Source: Hydractinia symbiolongicarpus (Eukaryota; Cnidaria; Hydrozoa; Anthoathecata; Hydractiniidae). From it: a DNA stretch of 64,000 nucleotides. Positions within the stretch are counted from its first letter, which is position 1, and each line of letters begins with the position of its first letter. The stretch spans positions 29,084,501 to 29,148,500 of the forward strand of contig NC_079879.1 in assembly GCF_029227915.1 (NCBI RefSeq), given 5' to 3'. Position numbers and translations under genes: made by a program. Positions 40,101 to 52,355 of the stretch are shown in pieces. Under the pieces are notes generated by a model that was given only the letters and a program-made list of their open reading frames with translations, was not told the origin of the DNA and did not search any database.

Positions 40101-40323
40101 CATCAAAAATGAAAACATTTCTGAAAACTACAAGTCTCATGTGTTTTAGTGGTGAAAAAATAATTTAAAAATTCGTTCGGGAAATGAGTTTACTCCCTGG
40201 GTACTTTTCTTTGTATACTTTTGAGTATACGGGCCGAGTCCGGGATTTACGGGAAATCGCAGGTTTTCGTTGGCCGGCGATTAAACTTCTTTTATTCAGC
40301 GTCTCATCAAAAAAGAAAACATT
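37152..40323. repeat. 24-monomer tandem duplication, second (incomplete) copy
   Basis: It follows the first copy directly and matches it to about 40,323. There an ATGCTTTTACACC monomer appears where the first copy has an ATAAG monomer. One-base differences include CATCAAAAAAG versus CATCAAAAAG and GGGCCCAGTCC at 39,824 versus GGGCCGAGTCC. Confidence 0.8.
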
Positions 40324-41875
40324 TTAGAAAACTACAAGTCTCATGCGTTTTAGTGGTGAAAAAATAATTTAAAAAATCGTTCGGGAAATGCTTTTACACC
40401 CTGGGTACTTTCTTTGTATACTTTTGACTATACGGGCCGAGTCCGGGATTTACGGGAAATCGCAGGTTTTCGTTTGCCGGCGATTAAACTTCTTATATTC
40501 AGCGTCTGATCAAAAATGAAAACATATCTGAAAACTACAAGTCTCTTGCGTTTTAGTGGTGAAAAAGTAATATAAATAATCGTTCGGGAAATGAGTTTAC
40601 TCACTGGGTACTTTCCTTGTATACTTTTATCTATACGGGCCGAGTCCGGAATTTACGGGAAATCGCAGGTTTTCGTTTGCCGGCGATTAAACCTCTTTTA
40701 TTCAGCGTCTCATCAAAAATGAAAACATTTTTAAAAACTACAAGTCTCATGGGCTTTAGTGGTGAAATAATAATTTAAAAAATCGTTTGGGAAATGAGTT
40801 TACTCCCTGGGTACCTTCTTTGTAGACATTTGACTATGCGGGCCGAGTCCGGGATTTACGGGAAATCGCGGGTTTTCGTTTGCCGCCGTTTAAACATTTC
40901 TATTCAGCGTCTCATCAAAAATGAAAACATTTTTAAAAACTACAAGTCTCATGCGTTTTAGTGGTGAAAAAATAATTTAAAAATTCGTTCGGGAAATAAG
41001 TTTACTCACCGGGTACTTTCCTTGTATACTTTTGACTATACGGGCCCAGTCCGGGATTTACGGGAAATCGCAGGTTTTCGTTTGCCGGCGATTAAAATTC
41101 TTATATTCAGCGTCTCATCAAAAATGAAAACATATCTGAAAACTACAAGTCTCATGCGTTTTAGTGGTGAAAAAATAATTTAAAAAATCGTTTGGGAAAT
41201 GAGTTTACTCCCTGGGTACTTTCTTTGTATACTTTTGACTATGCGGGCCGAGTCCGAGATTTACGGGAAATCGCGGGGTTTTGTTTGCCGGCGATTAAAC
41301 CACTTTCATTAAGCGTCTCATCAAAAATGAAAACATTTCTGAAAACTACAAGTCTCATGTGTTTTAGTGGTGAAAAAATAATTTAAAAATTCGTTCGGGA
41401 AATGAGTTTACTCCCTGGGTACTTTTCTTTGTATACTTTTGAGTATACGGGCTGAGTCCGGGATTTACGGGAAATCGCAGGTTTTCGTTGGCCGGCGATT
41501 AAACTTCTTTTATTCAGCGTCTCATCAAAAAAGAAAACATTTTAGAAAACTACAAGTCTCATGCGTTTTAGTGGTGAAAAAATAATTTAAAAAATCGTTC
41601 GGGAAATGCTTTTACACCCTGGGTACTTTCTTTGTATACTTTTGACTATACGGGCCGAGTCCGGGATTTACGGGAAATCGCAGGTTTTCGTTTGCCGGCG
41701 ATTAAACTTCTTATATTCAGCGTCTGATCAAAAATGAAAACATATCTGAAAACTACAAGTCTCTTGCGTTTTAGTGGTGAAAAAGTAATATAAATAATCG
41801 TTCGGGAAATGAGTTTACTCACTGGGTACTTTCTTTGTATACTTTTATCTATACGGGCCGAGTCCGGAATTTACG
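39440..41875. repeat. Six-monomer tandem duplication (1,218 bp), two copies
   Basis: Copies at about 39,440-40,657 and 40,658-41,875 share GGGCCCAGTCC (39,824 and 41,042), GTAGACATTTGAC (39,605 and 40,823), GCCGCCGTTTAAAC (39,664 and 40,882), and the GCGGGGTTTTG monomer (39,974 and 41,192). The first copy overlaps the end of the 24-mer duplication, so this event is later. Confidence 0.82.
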
Positions 41876-43905
41876 GGAAATCGCAGGTTTTCGTTTGCCG
41901 GCGATTAAACCTCTTTTATTCAGCGTCTCATCAAAAATGAAAACATTTTTAAAAACTACAAGTCTCATGGGCTTTAGTGGTGAAATAATAATTTAAAAAA
42001 TCGTTTGGTAAATGAGTTTACTCCCTGGGTACTTTCTTTGTATACATTTGACTATGCGGGCCGAGTCCGGGATTTACGGGAAATCGCGGGTTTTCGTTTG
42101 CCGCCGATTAAACATTTTTATTCAGCGTCTCATCAAAAATGAAAACATTTTTAAAAACTACAAGTCTCATGCGTTTTAGTGGTGAAAAAATAATTTAAAA
42201 ATTCGTTCGGGAAATAAGTTTAGTCACCGGGTACTTTCCTTGTATACTTTTGACTATACGGGCCGAGTCCGGGATTTACGGGAAATCGCAGGTTTTCGTT
42301 TGCCGGCGATTAAAGTTCTTATATTCAGCGTCTCATCAAAAATGAAAACATATCTGAAAACTACAAGTCTCATGCGTTTTAGTGGTGACAAAAATAATTT
42401 AAAAAATCGTTCGGCAAATGAGTTTACTCCCTGGGTACTTTCTTTGTATACATTTGACTATGCGGACCGAGTCCGGGAATTACGGGAAGTCGCGGGTTTT
42501 CGTTTGCCGGCGATTAAACTTCTTTTATTCAGCGTCTCATCAAAAATAAAAACATTTTTAAAAACTACAAGTCTCATGGGCTTTAGTGGTGAAATAATAA
42601 TTTAAAAATTCGTTCGGGAAATGAGTTTACTCACTGGTTACTTCCCTTGTATACTTTTAACTATACGGGCCGAGTCCGGGATTTACGGGAAATCGCAGGT
42701 TTTCGTTGGCCGGCGATTAAACTTCTTTTATTCAGCGTCTCATCAAAAAAGAAAACATTTTAGAAAACTACAAGTCTCATGCGTTTTAGTGGTGAAAAAA
42801 TAATTTAAAAAATCGTTCGGGAAATGCTTTTACACCCTGGGTACTTTCTTTGTATACTTTTGACTATACGGGCCGAGTCCGGGATTTACGGGAAATCGCA
42901 GGTTTTCGTTTGCCGGCGATTAAACTTCTTATATTCAGCGTCTGATCAAAAATGAAAACATATCTAAAAACTACAAGTCTCTTGCGTTTTAGTGGTGAAA
43001 AAGTAATATAAATAATCGTTCGGGAAATGAGTTTACTCACTGGGTACTTTCCTTGTATACTTTTATCTATACGGGCCGAGTCCGGAATTTACGGGAAATC
43101 GCAGGTTTTCGTTTGCCGGCGATTAAACCTCTTTTATTCAGCGTCTCATCAAAAATGAAAACATTTTTAAAAACTACAAGTCTCATGGGCTTTAGTGGTG
43201 AAATAATAATTTAAAAAATCGTTTGGTAAATGAGTTTACTCCCTGGGTACTTTCTTTGTATACATTTGACTATGCGGGCCGAGTCCGGGATTTACGGGAA
43301 ATCGCGGGTTTTCGTTTGCCGCCGATTAAACATTTTTATTCAGCGTCTCATCAAAAATGAAAACATTTTTAAAAACTACAAGTCTCATGCGTTTTAGTGG
43401 TGAAAAAAAAATTTAAAAATTCGTTCGGGAAATAAGTTTACTCACCGGGTACTTTCCTTGTATACTTTTGACTATACGGGCCGAGTCCGGGATTTACGGG
43501 AAATCGCAGGTTTTCGTTTGCCGGCGATTAAAGTTCTTATATTCAGCGTCTCATCAAAAATGAAAACATATCTGAAAACTACAAGTCTCATGCGTTTTAG
43601 TGGTGACAAAAATAATTTAAAAAATCGTTCGGCAAATGAGTTTACTCCCTGGGTACTTTCTTTGTATACATTTGACTATGCGGGCCGAGTCCGGGAATTA
43701 CGGGAAGTCGCGGGTTTTCGTTTGCCGGCGATTAAACTTCTTTTATTCAGCGTCTCATCAAAAATAAAAACATTTTTAAAAACTACAAGTCTCATGGGCT
43801 TTAGTGGTGAAATAATAATTTAAAAATTCGTTCGGGAAATGAGTTTACTCACTGGTTACTTCCCTTGTATACTTTTAACTATACGGGCCGAGTCCGGGAT
43901 TTACG
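41470..43905. repeat. Second six-monomer (1,218 bp) tandem duplication, overlapping the first
   Basis: Copies at about 41,470-42,687 and 42,688-43,905 share GTTTGGTAAATGAG (42,003 and 43,221), TAAATAATCG (41,790 and 43,008), CTTTTATCTATAC, and the 204-bp GACAAAAATAA monomer. The joining monomer starts CTGGTTACTTCCC and ends with the GTTGGCCGG/CAAAAAAG form, so it is a chimera. Confidence 0.8.
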
Positions 43906-44638
43906 GGAAATCGCGGGTTTTCGTTTGCCGGCGATTAAACTTCTTTTATTCAGCGTCTCATCAAAAATGAAATCATTTTTGAAAACTACAAGTCTCATGC
44001 GTTTTAGTGGTGAAAAAATAATTTAAAAAATCGTTCGCAAAATGAGTTTACTCCCTGGGTACTTTCTTTGTATACATTTGATTATGCGGGCCGATTCCGG
44101 GATTTACGGGAAATCGCGGGTTTTCGTTTTCCGGCGATTAAACCACTTTCATTAAGCGTCTCATCAAAATGAAAACATTCCTGAAAACTACAAGTCTCAT
44201 GCGTTTTAGTGGTGAAATAATAATTTAAAAAATCGTTTGGGAAATGAGTTTACTCCCTGGGTACTTTCTTTGTATAATTTTGACTATACGGGCCGAGTCC
44301 CGGATTTACGGGAAGTCGCGGGTTTTCGTTTGCCGGCGATTAAACTTCTTTTATTCAGCGTCTCATGAAAAATGAAAACATTTTTGAAAACTACAAGTCT
44401 CGTGCGTTTTAGTGGTGAAAAAATAATTTAAAAAATCGTTCGGGAAATGAGTTTACTCCCTGGGTACTTTCTTTGTATACATTTGACTATGCGGGCCGAG
44501 TCCGGGATTTACGGGAAATCGCAGGTTTTCGTTTGCCGGCGATTAAACTTCTTTTATTCAGCGTCTCATCAAAAATGAAAACATTTTTAAAAACTACAAG
44601 TCTCATGGGCTTTAGTGGTGAAATAATAATTTAAAAAA
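43219..44638. repeat. Seven-monomer tandem duplication (1,420 bp), first copy
   Basis: Rare markers recur at 1,420 bp: AAATGAAATCATTTTT (43,966 and 45,386), GGCCGATTCCGGG (44,088 and 45,508), TTTGTATAATTTTGAC (44,269 and 45,689), and GTCTCATGAAAAATG (about 44,361 and 45,781). Confidence 0.85.
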
Positions 44639-46059
44639 TCGTTTGGGAAATGAGTTTACTCCCTGGGTACTTTCTTTGTATACATTTGACTATGCGGGCC
44701 GAGTCCGGGATTTACGGGAAATCGCGGGTTTTCGTTTGCCGCCGATTAAACATTTTTATTCAGCGTCTCATCAAAAATGAAAACATTTTTAAAAACTACA
44801 AGTTTCATGCGTTTTAGTGGTGAAAAAATAATTTAAAAATTCGTTCGGGAAATAAGTTTACTCACCGGGTACTTTCCTTGTATACTTTTGACTATACGGG
44901 CCGAGTCCGGGATTTACGGGAAATCGCAGGTTTTCGTTTGCCGGCGATTAAAGTTCTTATATTCAGCGTCTCATCAAAAATGAAAACATATCTGAAAACC
45001 ACAAGTCTCATGCGTTTTAGTGGTGACAAAAATAATTTAAAAAATCGTTCGGCAAATGAGTTTACTCCCTGGGTACTTTCTTTGTATACATTTGACTATG
45101 CGGGCCGAGTCCGGGAATTACGGGAAGTCGCGGGTTTTCGTTTGCCGGCGATTAAACTTCTTTTATTCAGCGTCTCATCAAAAATAAAAACATTTTTAAA
45201 AACTACAAGTCTCATGGGCTTTAGTGGTGAAATAATAATTTAAAAATTCGTTTGGGAAATGAGTTTACTGACTGGTTACTTCCCTTGTATACTTTTAACT
45301 CTACGGGCCGAGTCCGGGATTTACGGGAAATCACGGGTTTTCGTTTGCCGGCGATTAAACTTCTTTTATTCAGCGTCTCATCAAAAATGAAATCATTTTT
45401 GAAAACTACAAGTCTCATGCGTTTTAGTGGTGAAAAAATAATTTAAAAAATCGTTCGCAAAATGAGTTTACTCCCTGGGTACTTTCTTTGTATACATTTG
45501 ATTATGCGGGCCGATTCCGGGATTTACGGGAAATCGCGGGTTTTCGTTTGCCGGCGATTAAACCACTTTCATTAAGCGTCTCATCAAAAATGAAAACATT
45601 CCTGAAAACTACAAGTCTCATGCGTTTTAGTGGTGAAATAATAATTTAAAAAATCGTTTGGGAAATGAGTTTACTCCCTGGGTACTTTCTTTGTATAATT
45701 TTGACTATACGGGCCGAGTCCGGGATTTACGGGAAGTCGCGGGTTTTCGTTTGCCGGCGATTAAACTTCTTTTTTTCAGCGTCTCATGAAAAATGAAAAC
45801 ATTTTTGAAAACTACAAGTCTCATGCGTTTTAGTGGTGAAAAAATAATTTAAAAAATCGTTCGGGAAATGAGTTTACTCCCTGGGTACTTTCTTTGTATA
45901 CATTTGACTATGCGGGCCGAGTCCGGGATTTACGGGAAATCGCAGGTTTTCGTTTGCCGGCGATTAAACTTCTTTTATTCAGCGTCTCATCAAAAATGAA
46001 AACATTTTTAAAAACTACAAGTCTCATGGGCTTTAGTGGTGAAATAATAATTTAAAAAA
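44639..46059. repeat. Seven-monomer tandem duplication (1,421 bp), second copy
   Basis: It directly continues the first copy and is one base longer, because the first copy lost an A near 44,165 (TCATCAAAATG). Local private changes include CTGACTGGTTAC at about 45,269 and CTCTACGGG at about 45,299. Confidence 0.85.
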
Positions 46060-48090
46060 TCGTTTGGGAAATGAGTTTACTCCCTGGGTACTTTCTTTGT
46101 ATACTTTTGACTATACGGGCCGAGTCCGGGATTTACGGGAAGTCGCGGGTTTTCGTTTGCCGGCGATTAGACTTCTTTTATTCAGCGTCTCATCAAAAAT
46201 GAAAACATTTTTAAAAACTACAAGTCTCATGGGCTTTAGTGGTGAAATAATAATTTAAAAAATCGTTCGGGAAATGAGTTTACTCCCTGGGTACTTTCTT
46301 TGTATACTTTTGACTATACGGGCCGAGTCCAGGATTTTCGGGAAATCGCAGGTTTTCGTTTGCCGGCGATTAAACTTCTTTTATTCAGCGTCTCATCAAA
46401 AATAAAAACATTTTTGAAAGCTACAAGTCTCATGCGTTTTAGTGGTGAAAAAATAATTTAAAAAATCGTTTGGGAAATGAGTTTACTCCCTGGGTACTTT
46501 CTTTGTATACTTTTGACTATGCGGGCCGAGTCCGAGATTTACGGGAAATCGCGGGTTTTCGTTTGCCGGCGATTAAACCACTTTCATTAAGCGTCTCATC
46601 AAAATTGAAAACATTTCTGAAAACTACAAGTCTCATGCGTTTTAGTGGTGAAAAAATAATTTAAAAATTCGTTCGGGAAATGAGTTTACTCCCTGGGTAC
46701 TTTTCTTTGTATACTTTTGAGTATACGAGCCGAGTCCGGGATTTACGGGAAATCGCAGGTTTTCGTTGGGCGGCGATTAAACTTCTTTTATTCAGCGTCT
46801 CATCAAAAAGGAAAACATTTTAGAAAACTACAAGTCTCATGCGTTTTAGTAGTGAAAAAATAATTTAAAAAATCGTTCGGGAAATGAGTTTACTCCCTGG
46901 GTACTTTTCTTTGTATACTTTTGAGTATACGGGCCGAGTCCGGGATTTACGGGAAATCGCAGGTTTTCGTTGGCAGGCGATTAAACTTCTTTTATTCAGC
47001 GTCTCATCAAAAAGGAAAACATTTTAGAAAACTACAAGTCTCATGCGTTTTAGTGGTGAAAAAATAATTTAAAAATTCGTTCGGGAAATAAGTTTACTCA
47101 CTGGGTACTTTCCTTGTATACTTTTGACTATACGGGCCGAGTCCGGGATATACGGGAAATCGCAGGTTTTCGTTTGCCGGCGATTAAACTTCTTATATTC
47201 AGGGTCTGATCAAAAATGAAAACATATCTGAAAACTACAAGTCTCATGCGTTTTAGTGGTGAAAAAGTAATATAAAAAATCGTTCGGGAAATGAGTTTAC
47301 TCACTGGGTACTTTCCTTGTATACTTTTAACTATACGGGCCGAGTCCGGAATTTACGCGAAATCGCAGGTTTTCGTTTGCCGGCGATTAAACCTCTTTTA
47401 TTCAGCGTCTCATCAAAAATGAAAACATTTTTAAAAACTACAAGTCTCATGGGCTTTAGTGGTGAAATAATAATTTAAAAAATCGTTTGGGAAATGAGTT
47501 TACTCCCTGGGTACTTTCTTTGTACACATTTGACTATGCGGGCCGAGTCCGGGATTTACGGGAAATCGCGGGTTTTCGTTTGCCGCCGATTAAACATTTT
47601 TATTCAGCGTCTCATCAAAAATGAAAACATTTTTAAAAACTACAAGTCTCATGCGTTTTAGTGGTGAAAAAATAATTTAAAGATTCGTTCGGGAAATAAG
47701 TTTACTCACCGGGTACTTTCCTTGTATACTTTTGACTATACGGGCCGAGTCCGGGATTTACGGGAAATCGCAGGTTTTCGTTTGCCGGCGATTAAAGTTC
47801 TTATATTCAGCGTCTCATCAAAAATGAAAACATATCTGAAAACTACAAGTCTCATGCGTTTTAGTGGTGAAAAAATAATTTAAAAATTCGTTCGGGAAAT
47901 GAGTTTACTCACTGGGTACTTTCCTTGTATACTTTTAACTATACGGGCCGAGTCCGAGATTTACGGGAAATCGCAGGTTTTCGTTTGCCGGCGATTAAAC
48001 TTCTTTTATTAAGCGTCTCATCAAAAATGAAAACATTTTTCAAAACTACAAGTCTCATTGGCTTTAGTGGTGAAATAATAATTTAAAAAA
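46060..48090. repeat. Mixed monomer segment
   Basis: About ten monomers resembling the order at 9.4-10.5 kb and then 34.3-35.1 kb. Two adjacent GAGTATAC monomers (about 46,670 and 46,873) look like a one-monomer duplication. Private variants include CATTCAGGGTCTGATC-like at about 47,200 and GTACACATTTGAC at about 47,522. No gene or other element seen. Confidence 0.7.
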
Positions 48091-48902
48091 TCGTTTGGGA
48101 AATGAGTTTACTCCCTGGGTACTTTCTTTGTATACTTTTGACTAAACGGGCCGAGTCCGGGATTTACGGGAAGTCGCGGGTTTTCGTTTGCCGGCGATTA
48201 AACTTCTTTTATTCAGCGTCTGATCAAAAATAAAAACATTTTTGAAAACTACAAGTCTCATGCGTTTTAGTGGTGAAAAAATAATTTAAAAAATCGTTTG
48301 AGAAATGAGTTTACTCCCTGGGTACTTTCTTTGTATACTTTTGACTATGCGGGCCGAGTCCGGGATTTACGGGAAATCGCGGGTTTTGGTTTGCCGGCGA
48401 TTAAACCACTTTCATTAAGCGTCTCATCAAAAATGAAAACATTTTGAAAACTACAAGTCTCATGCGTTTTAGTGGTGACAAAAATAATTTAAAAAATCGT
48501 TCGGGAAATGAGTTTACTCCCTGGGTACTTTCTTTGTATACTTTTGACTAAACGGGCCGAGTCCGGGATTTACGGGAAGTCGCGGGTTTTCGTTTGCCGG
48601 CGATTAAACTTCTTTTATTCAGCGTCTGATCAAAAATAAAAACATTTTTGAAAACTACAAGTCTCATGCGTTTTAGTGGTGAAAAAATAATTTAAAAAAT
48701 CGTTCGAGAAATGAGTTTACTCCCTGGGTACTTTCTTTGTATACTTTTGACTATGCGGGCCGAGTCCGGGATTTACGGGAAATCGCGGGTTTTGGTTTGC
48801 CGGCGATTAAACCACTTTCATTAAGCGTCTCATCAAAAATGAAAACATTTTGAAAACTACAAGTCTCATGCGTTTTAGTGGTGACAAAAATAATTTAAAA
48901 AA
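48091..48902. repeat. Dimer tandem duplication (406 bp), two copies
   Basis: Copies at 48,091-48,496 and 48,497-48,902 share CTAAACGGGCC (48,142 and 48,548), GGTTTTGGTTTGCC, a CATTTTGAAAAC 1-bp loss, and the 204-bp GACAAAAATAA tail. Confidence 0.85.
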
Positions 48903-49105
48903 TCGTTCGGGAAATGAGTTTACTCCCTGGGTACTTTCTTTGTATACATTTGACTATGCGGGCCGAGTCCGGGAATTACGGGAAGTCGCGGGTTTTCGTT
49001 TGCCGGCGATTAAACTTCTTTTATTCAGCGTCTCATCAAAAATGAAAACATTTTTAAAAACTACAAGTCTCATGCGTTTTAGTGGTGAAAAAATAATTTA
49101 AAAAA

Positions 49106-52100
49106 TCGTTCGGGAAATGAGTTTACTCCCTGGGTACTTTCTTTGTATACATTTGACTATGCGTGCCGAATCCGGGATTTACGGGAAATCGCGGGTTTTC
49201 GTTTGCCGGCGATTAAACCACTTTCATTAAGCGTCTCATCAAAAATGAAAACATTTCTGAAAACTACAAGTCTCATGCGTTTTAGTGGTGAAAAAATAAT
49301 TTAAAAAATCGTTCGGGAAATGAGTTTACTCCCTGGGTACTTTCTTTGTATACATTTGACTATGCGGGCCGAGTCCGGGATTTACGGGAAATTGCAGGTT
49401 TTCGTTTGCCGGCGATTAAACTTCTTTTATTCAGCGTCTCATCAAAAATGAAAACATTTTTAAAAACTACAAGTCTCATGGGCTTTAGTGGTGAAATAAT
49501 AATTTAAAAAATCGTTTGGGAAATAAGTTTACTCCCTAGGTACTTTCTTTGTATACTTTTGACTATACGGGCCGAGTCCGGGATTTTCGGGAAGTCGCGG
49601 GTTTTCGTTTGCCGGCGATTAAACTTCTTTTATTCAGCGTCTCATCAAAAATGAAAACATTTTTAAAAACTACAAGTCTCATGGGCTTTAGTGGTGAAAT
49701 AATAATTTAAAAAATCGTTCGGGAAATGAGTTTACTCCCTGGGTACTTTCTTTGTATACTTTTCACTATACGGGCCGAGTCCAGGATTTACGGGAAATCG
49801 CAGGTTTTCGTTTGCCGGCGATTAAACTTCTTTTATTCAGCGTCTCATCAAAAATAAAAACATTTTTGAAAACTACAAGTCTCATGCGTTTTAGTGGTGA
49901 AAAAATAATTTAAAAAATCGTTTGGGAAATGAGTTTACTCCCTGGGTACTTTCTTTGTATACTTTTGACTATGCGGGCCGAGTCCGAGATTTACGGGAAA
50001 TCGCGGGTTTTCGTTTGCCGGCGATTAAACCACTTTCATTAAGCGTCTCATCAAAAATGAAAACATTTCTGTAAACTACAAGTCTCATGCGTTTTAGTGG
50101 TGAAAAAGTAATTTAAAAATTCGTTCGGGAAATGAGTTTACTCCCTGGGTACTTTTCTTTGTATACTTTTGAGTATACGGGCCGAGTCCGGGATTTACGG
50201 GAAATCGCAGGTTTTCGTTGGCCGGCGATTAAACTTCTTTTATTCAGCGTCTCATCAAAAAGGAAAACATTTTAGAAAACTACAAGTCTCATGCGTTTTG
50301 GTGGTGAAAAAATAATTTAAAAATTCGTTCGGGAAATAAGTTTACTCACTGGGTACTTTCCTTGTATACTTTTGACTATACGGGCCGAGTCCGGGATTTA
50401 CGGGAAATCGCAGGTTTTCGTTTGCCGGCGATTAAACTTCTTTTATTCAGCGTCTCATCAAAAATCAAGACATTTTTAAAAACTACAAGTCTCATGGGCT
50501 TTAGTGGTGAAATAATAATTTAAAAAATCGTTCGGGATATGAGTTTACTCCCTGGGTACTTTCTTTGTATACTTTTGACTATACGGGCCGAGTCCAGGAT
50601 TTACGGGAAATCGCAGGTTTTCGTTTGCCGGCGATTAAACTTCTTTTATTCAGCGTCTCATCAAAAATAAAAACATTTTTGAAAACTACAAGTCTCATGC
50701 GTTTTAGTGGTGAAAAAATAATTTAAAAAATCGTTCGGGAAATGAGTTTACTCCCTGGGTACTTTCTTTGTATACATTTGACTATGCGTGCCGAATCCGG
50801 GATTTACGGGAAATCGCGGGTTTTCGTTTGCCGGCGATTAAACCACTTTCATTAAGCGTCTCATCAAAAATGAAAACATTTCTGAAAACTACAAGTCTCA
50901 TGCGTTTTAGTGGTGAAAAAATAATTTAAAAAATCGTTCGGGAAATGAGTTTACTCCCTGGGTACTTTCTTTGTATACATTTGACTATGCGGGCCGAGTC
51001 CGGGATTTACGGGAAATTGCAGGTTTTCGTTTGCCGGCGATTAAACTTCTTTTATTCAGCGTCTCATCAAAAATGAAAACATTTTTAAAAACTACAAGTC
51101 TCATGGGCTTTAGTGGTGAAATAATAATTTAAAAAATCGTTTGGGAAATAAGTTTACTCCCTAGGTACTTTCTTTGTATACTTTTGACTATACGGGCCGA
51201 GTCCGGGATTTTCGGGAAGTCGCGGGTTTTCGTTTGCCGGCGATTAAACTTCTTTTATTCAGCGTCTCATCAAAAATGAAAACATTTTTAAAAACTACAA
51301 GTCTCATGGGCTTTAGTGGTGAAATAATAATTTAAAAAATCGTTCGGGAAATGAGTTTACTCCCTGGGTACTTTCTTTGTATACTTTTCACTATACGGGC
51401 CGAGTCCAGGATTTACGGGAAATCGCAGGTTTTCGTTTGCCGGCGATTAAACTTCTTTTATTCAGCGTCTCATCAAAAATAAAAACATTTTTGAAAACTA
51501 CAAGTCTCATGCGTTTTAGTGGTGAAAAAATAATTTAAAAAATCGTTTGGGAAATGAGTTTACTCCCTGGGTACTTTCTTTGTATACTTTTGACTATGCG
51601 GGCCGAGTCCGAGATTTACGGGAAATCGCGGGTTTTCGTTTGCCGGCGATTAAACCACTTTCATTAAGCGTCTCATCAAAAATGAAAACATTTCTGTAAA
51701 CTACAAGTCTCATGCGTTTTATTGGTGAAAAAGTAATTTAAAAATTCGTTCGGGAAATGAGTTTACTCCCTGGGTACTTTTCTTTGTATACTTTTGAGTA
51801 TACGGGCCGAGTCCGGGATTTACGGGAAATCGCAGGTTTTCGTTGGCCGGCGATTAAACTTCTTTTATTCAGCGTCTCATCAAAAAGGAAAACATTTTAG
51901 AAAACTACAAGTCTCATGCGTTTTAGTGGTGAAAAAATAATTTAAAAATTCGTTCGGGAAATAAGTTTACTCACTGGGTACTTTCCTTGTATACTTTTGA
52001 CTATACGGGCCGAGTCCGGGATTTACGGGAAATCGCAGGTTTTCGTTTGCCGGCGATTAAACTTCTTTTATTCAGCGTCTCATCAAAAATCAAAACATTT

Positions 52101-52355
52101 TTAAAAACTACAAGTCTCATGGGCTTTAGTGGTGAAATAATAATTTAAAAAATCGTTCGGGAAATGAGTTTACTCCCTGGGTACTTTCTTTGTATACTTT
52201 TGACTATACGGGCCGAGTCCAGGATTTACGGGAAATCGCAGGTTTTCGTTTGCCGGCGATTAAACTTCTTTTATTCAGCGTCTCATCAAAAATAAAAACA
52301 TTTTTGAAAACTACAAGTCTCATGCGTTTTAGTGGTGAAAAAATAATTTAAAAAA
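49106..52355. repeat. Eight-monomer tandem duplication (1,625 bp), two copies
   Basis: Copies at 49,106-50,730 and 50,731-52,355 share GCGTGCCGAATCC (49,161 and 50,786), CCCTAGGTAC, GGATTTTCGGG, TTTTCACTATAC (49,758 and 51,383) and CTGTAAAC. Differences are few: GATATGAG at 50,535 versus GAAATGAG, and AATCAAGAC at 50,464 versus AATCAAAAC. Confidence 0.88.
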
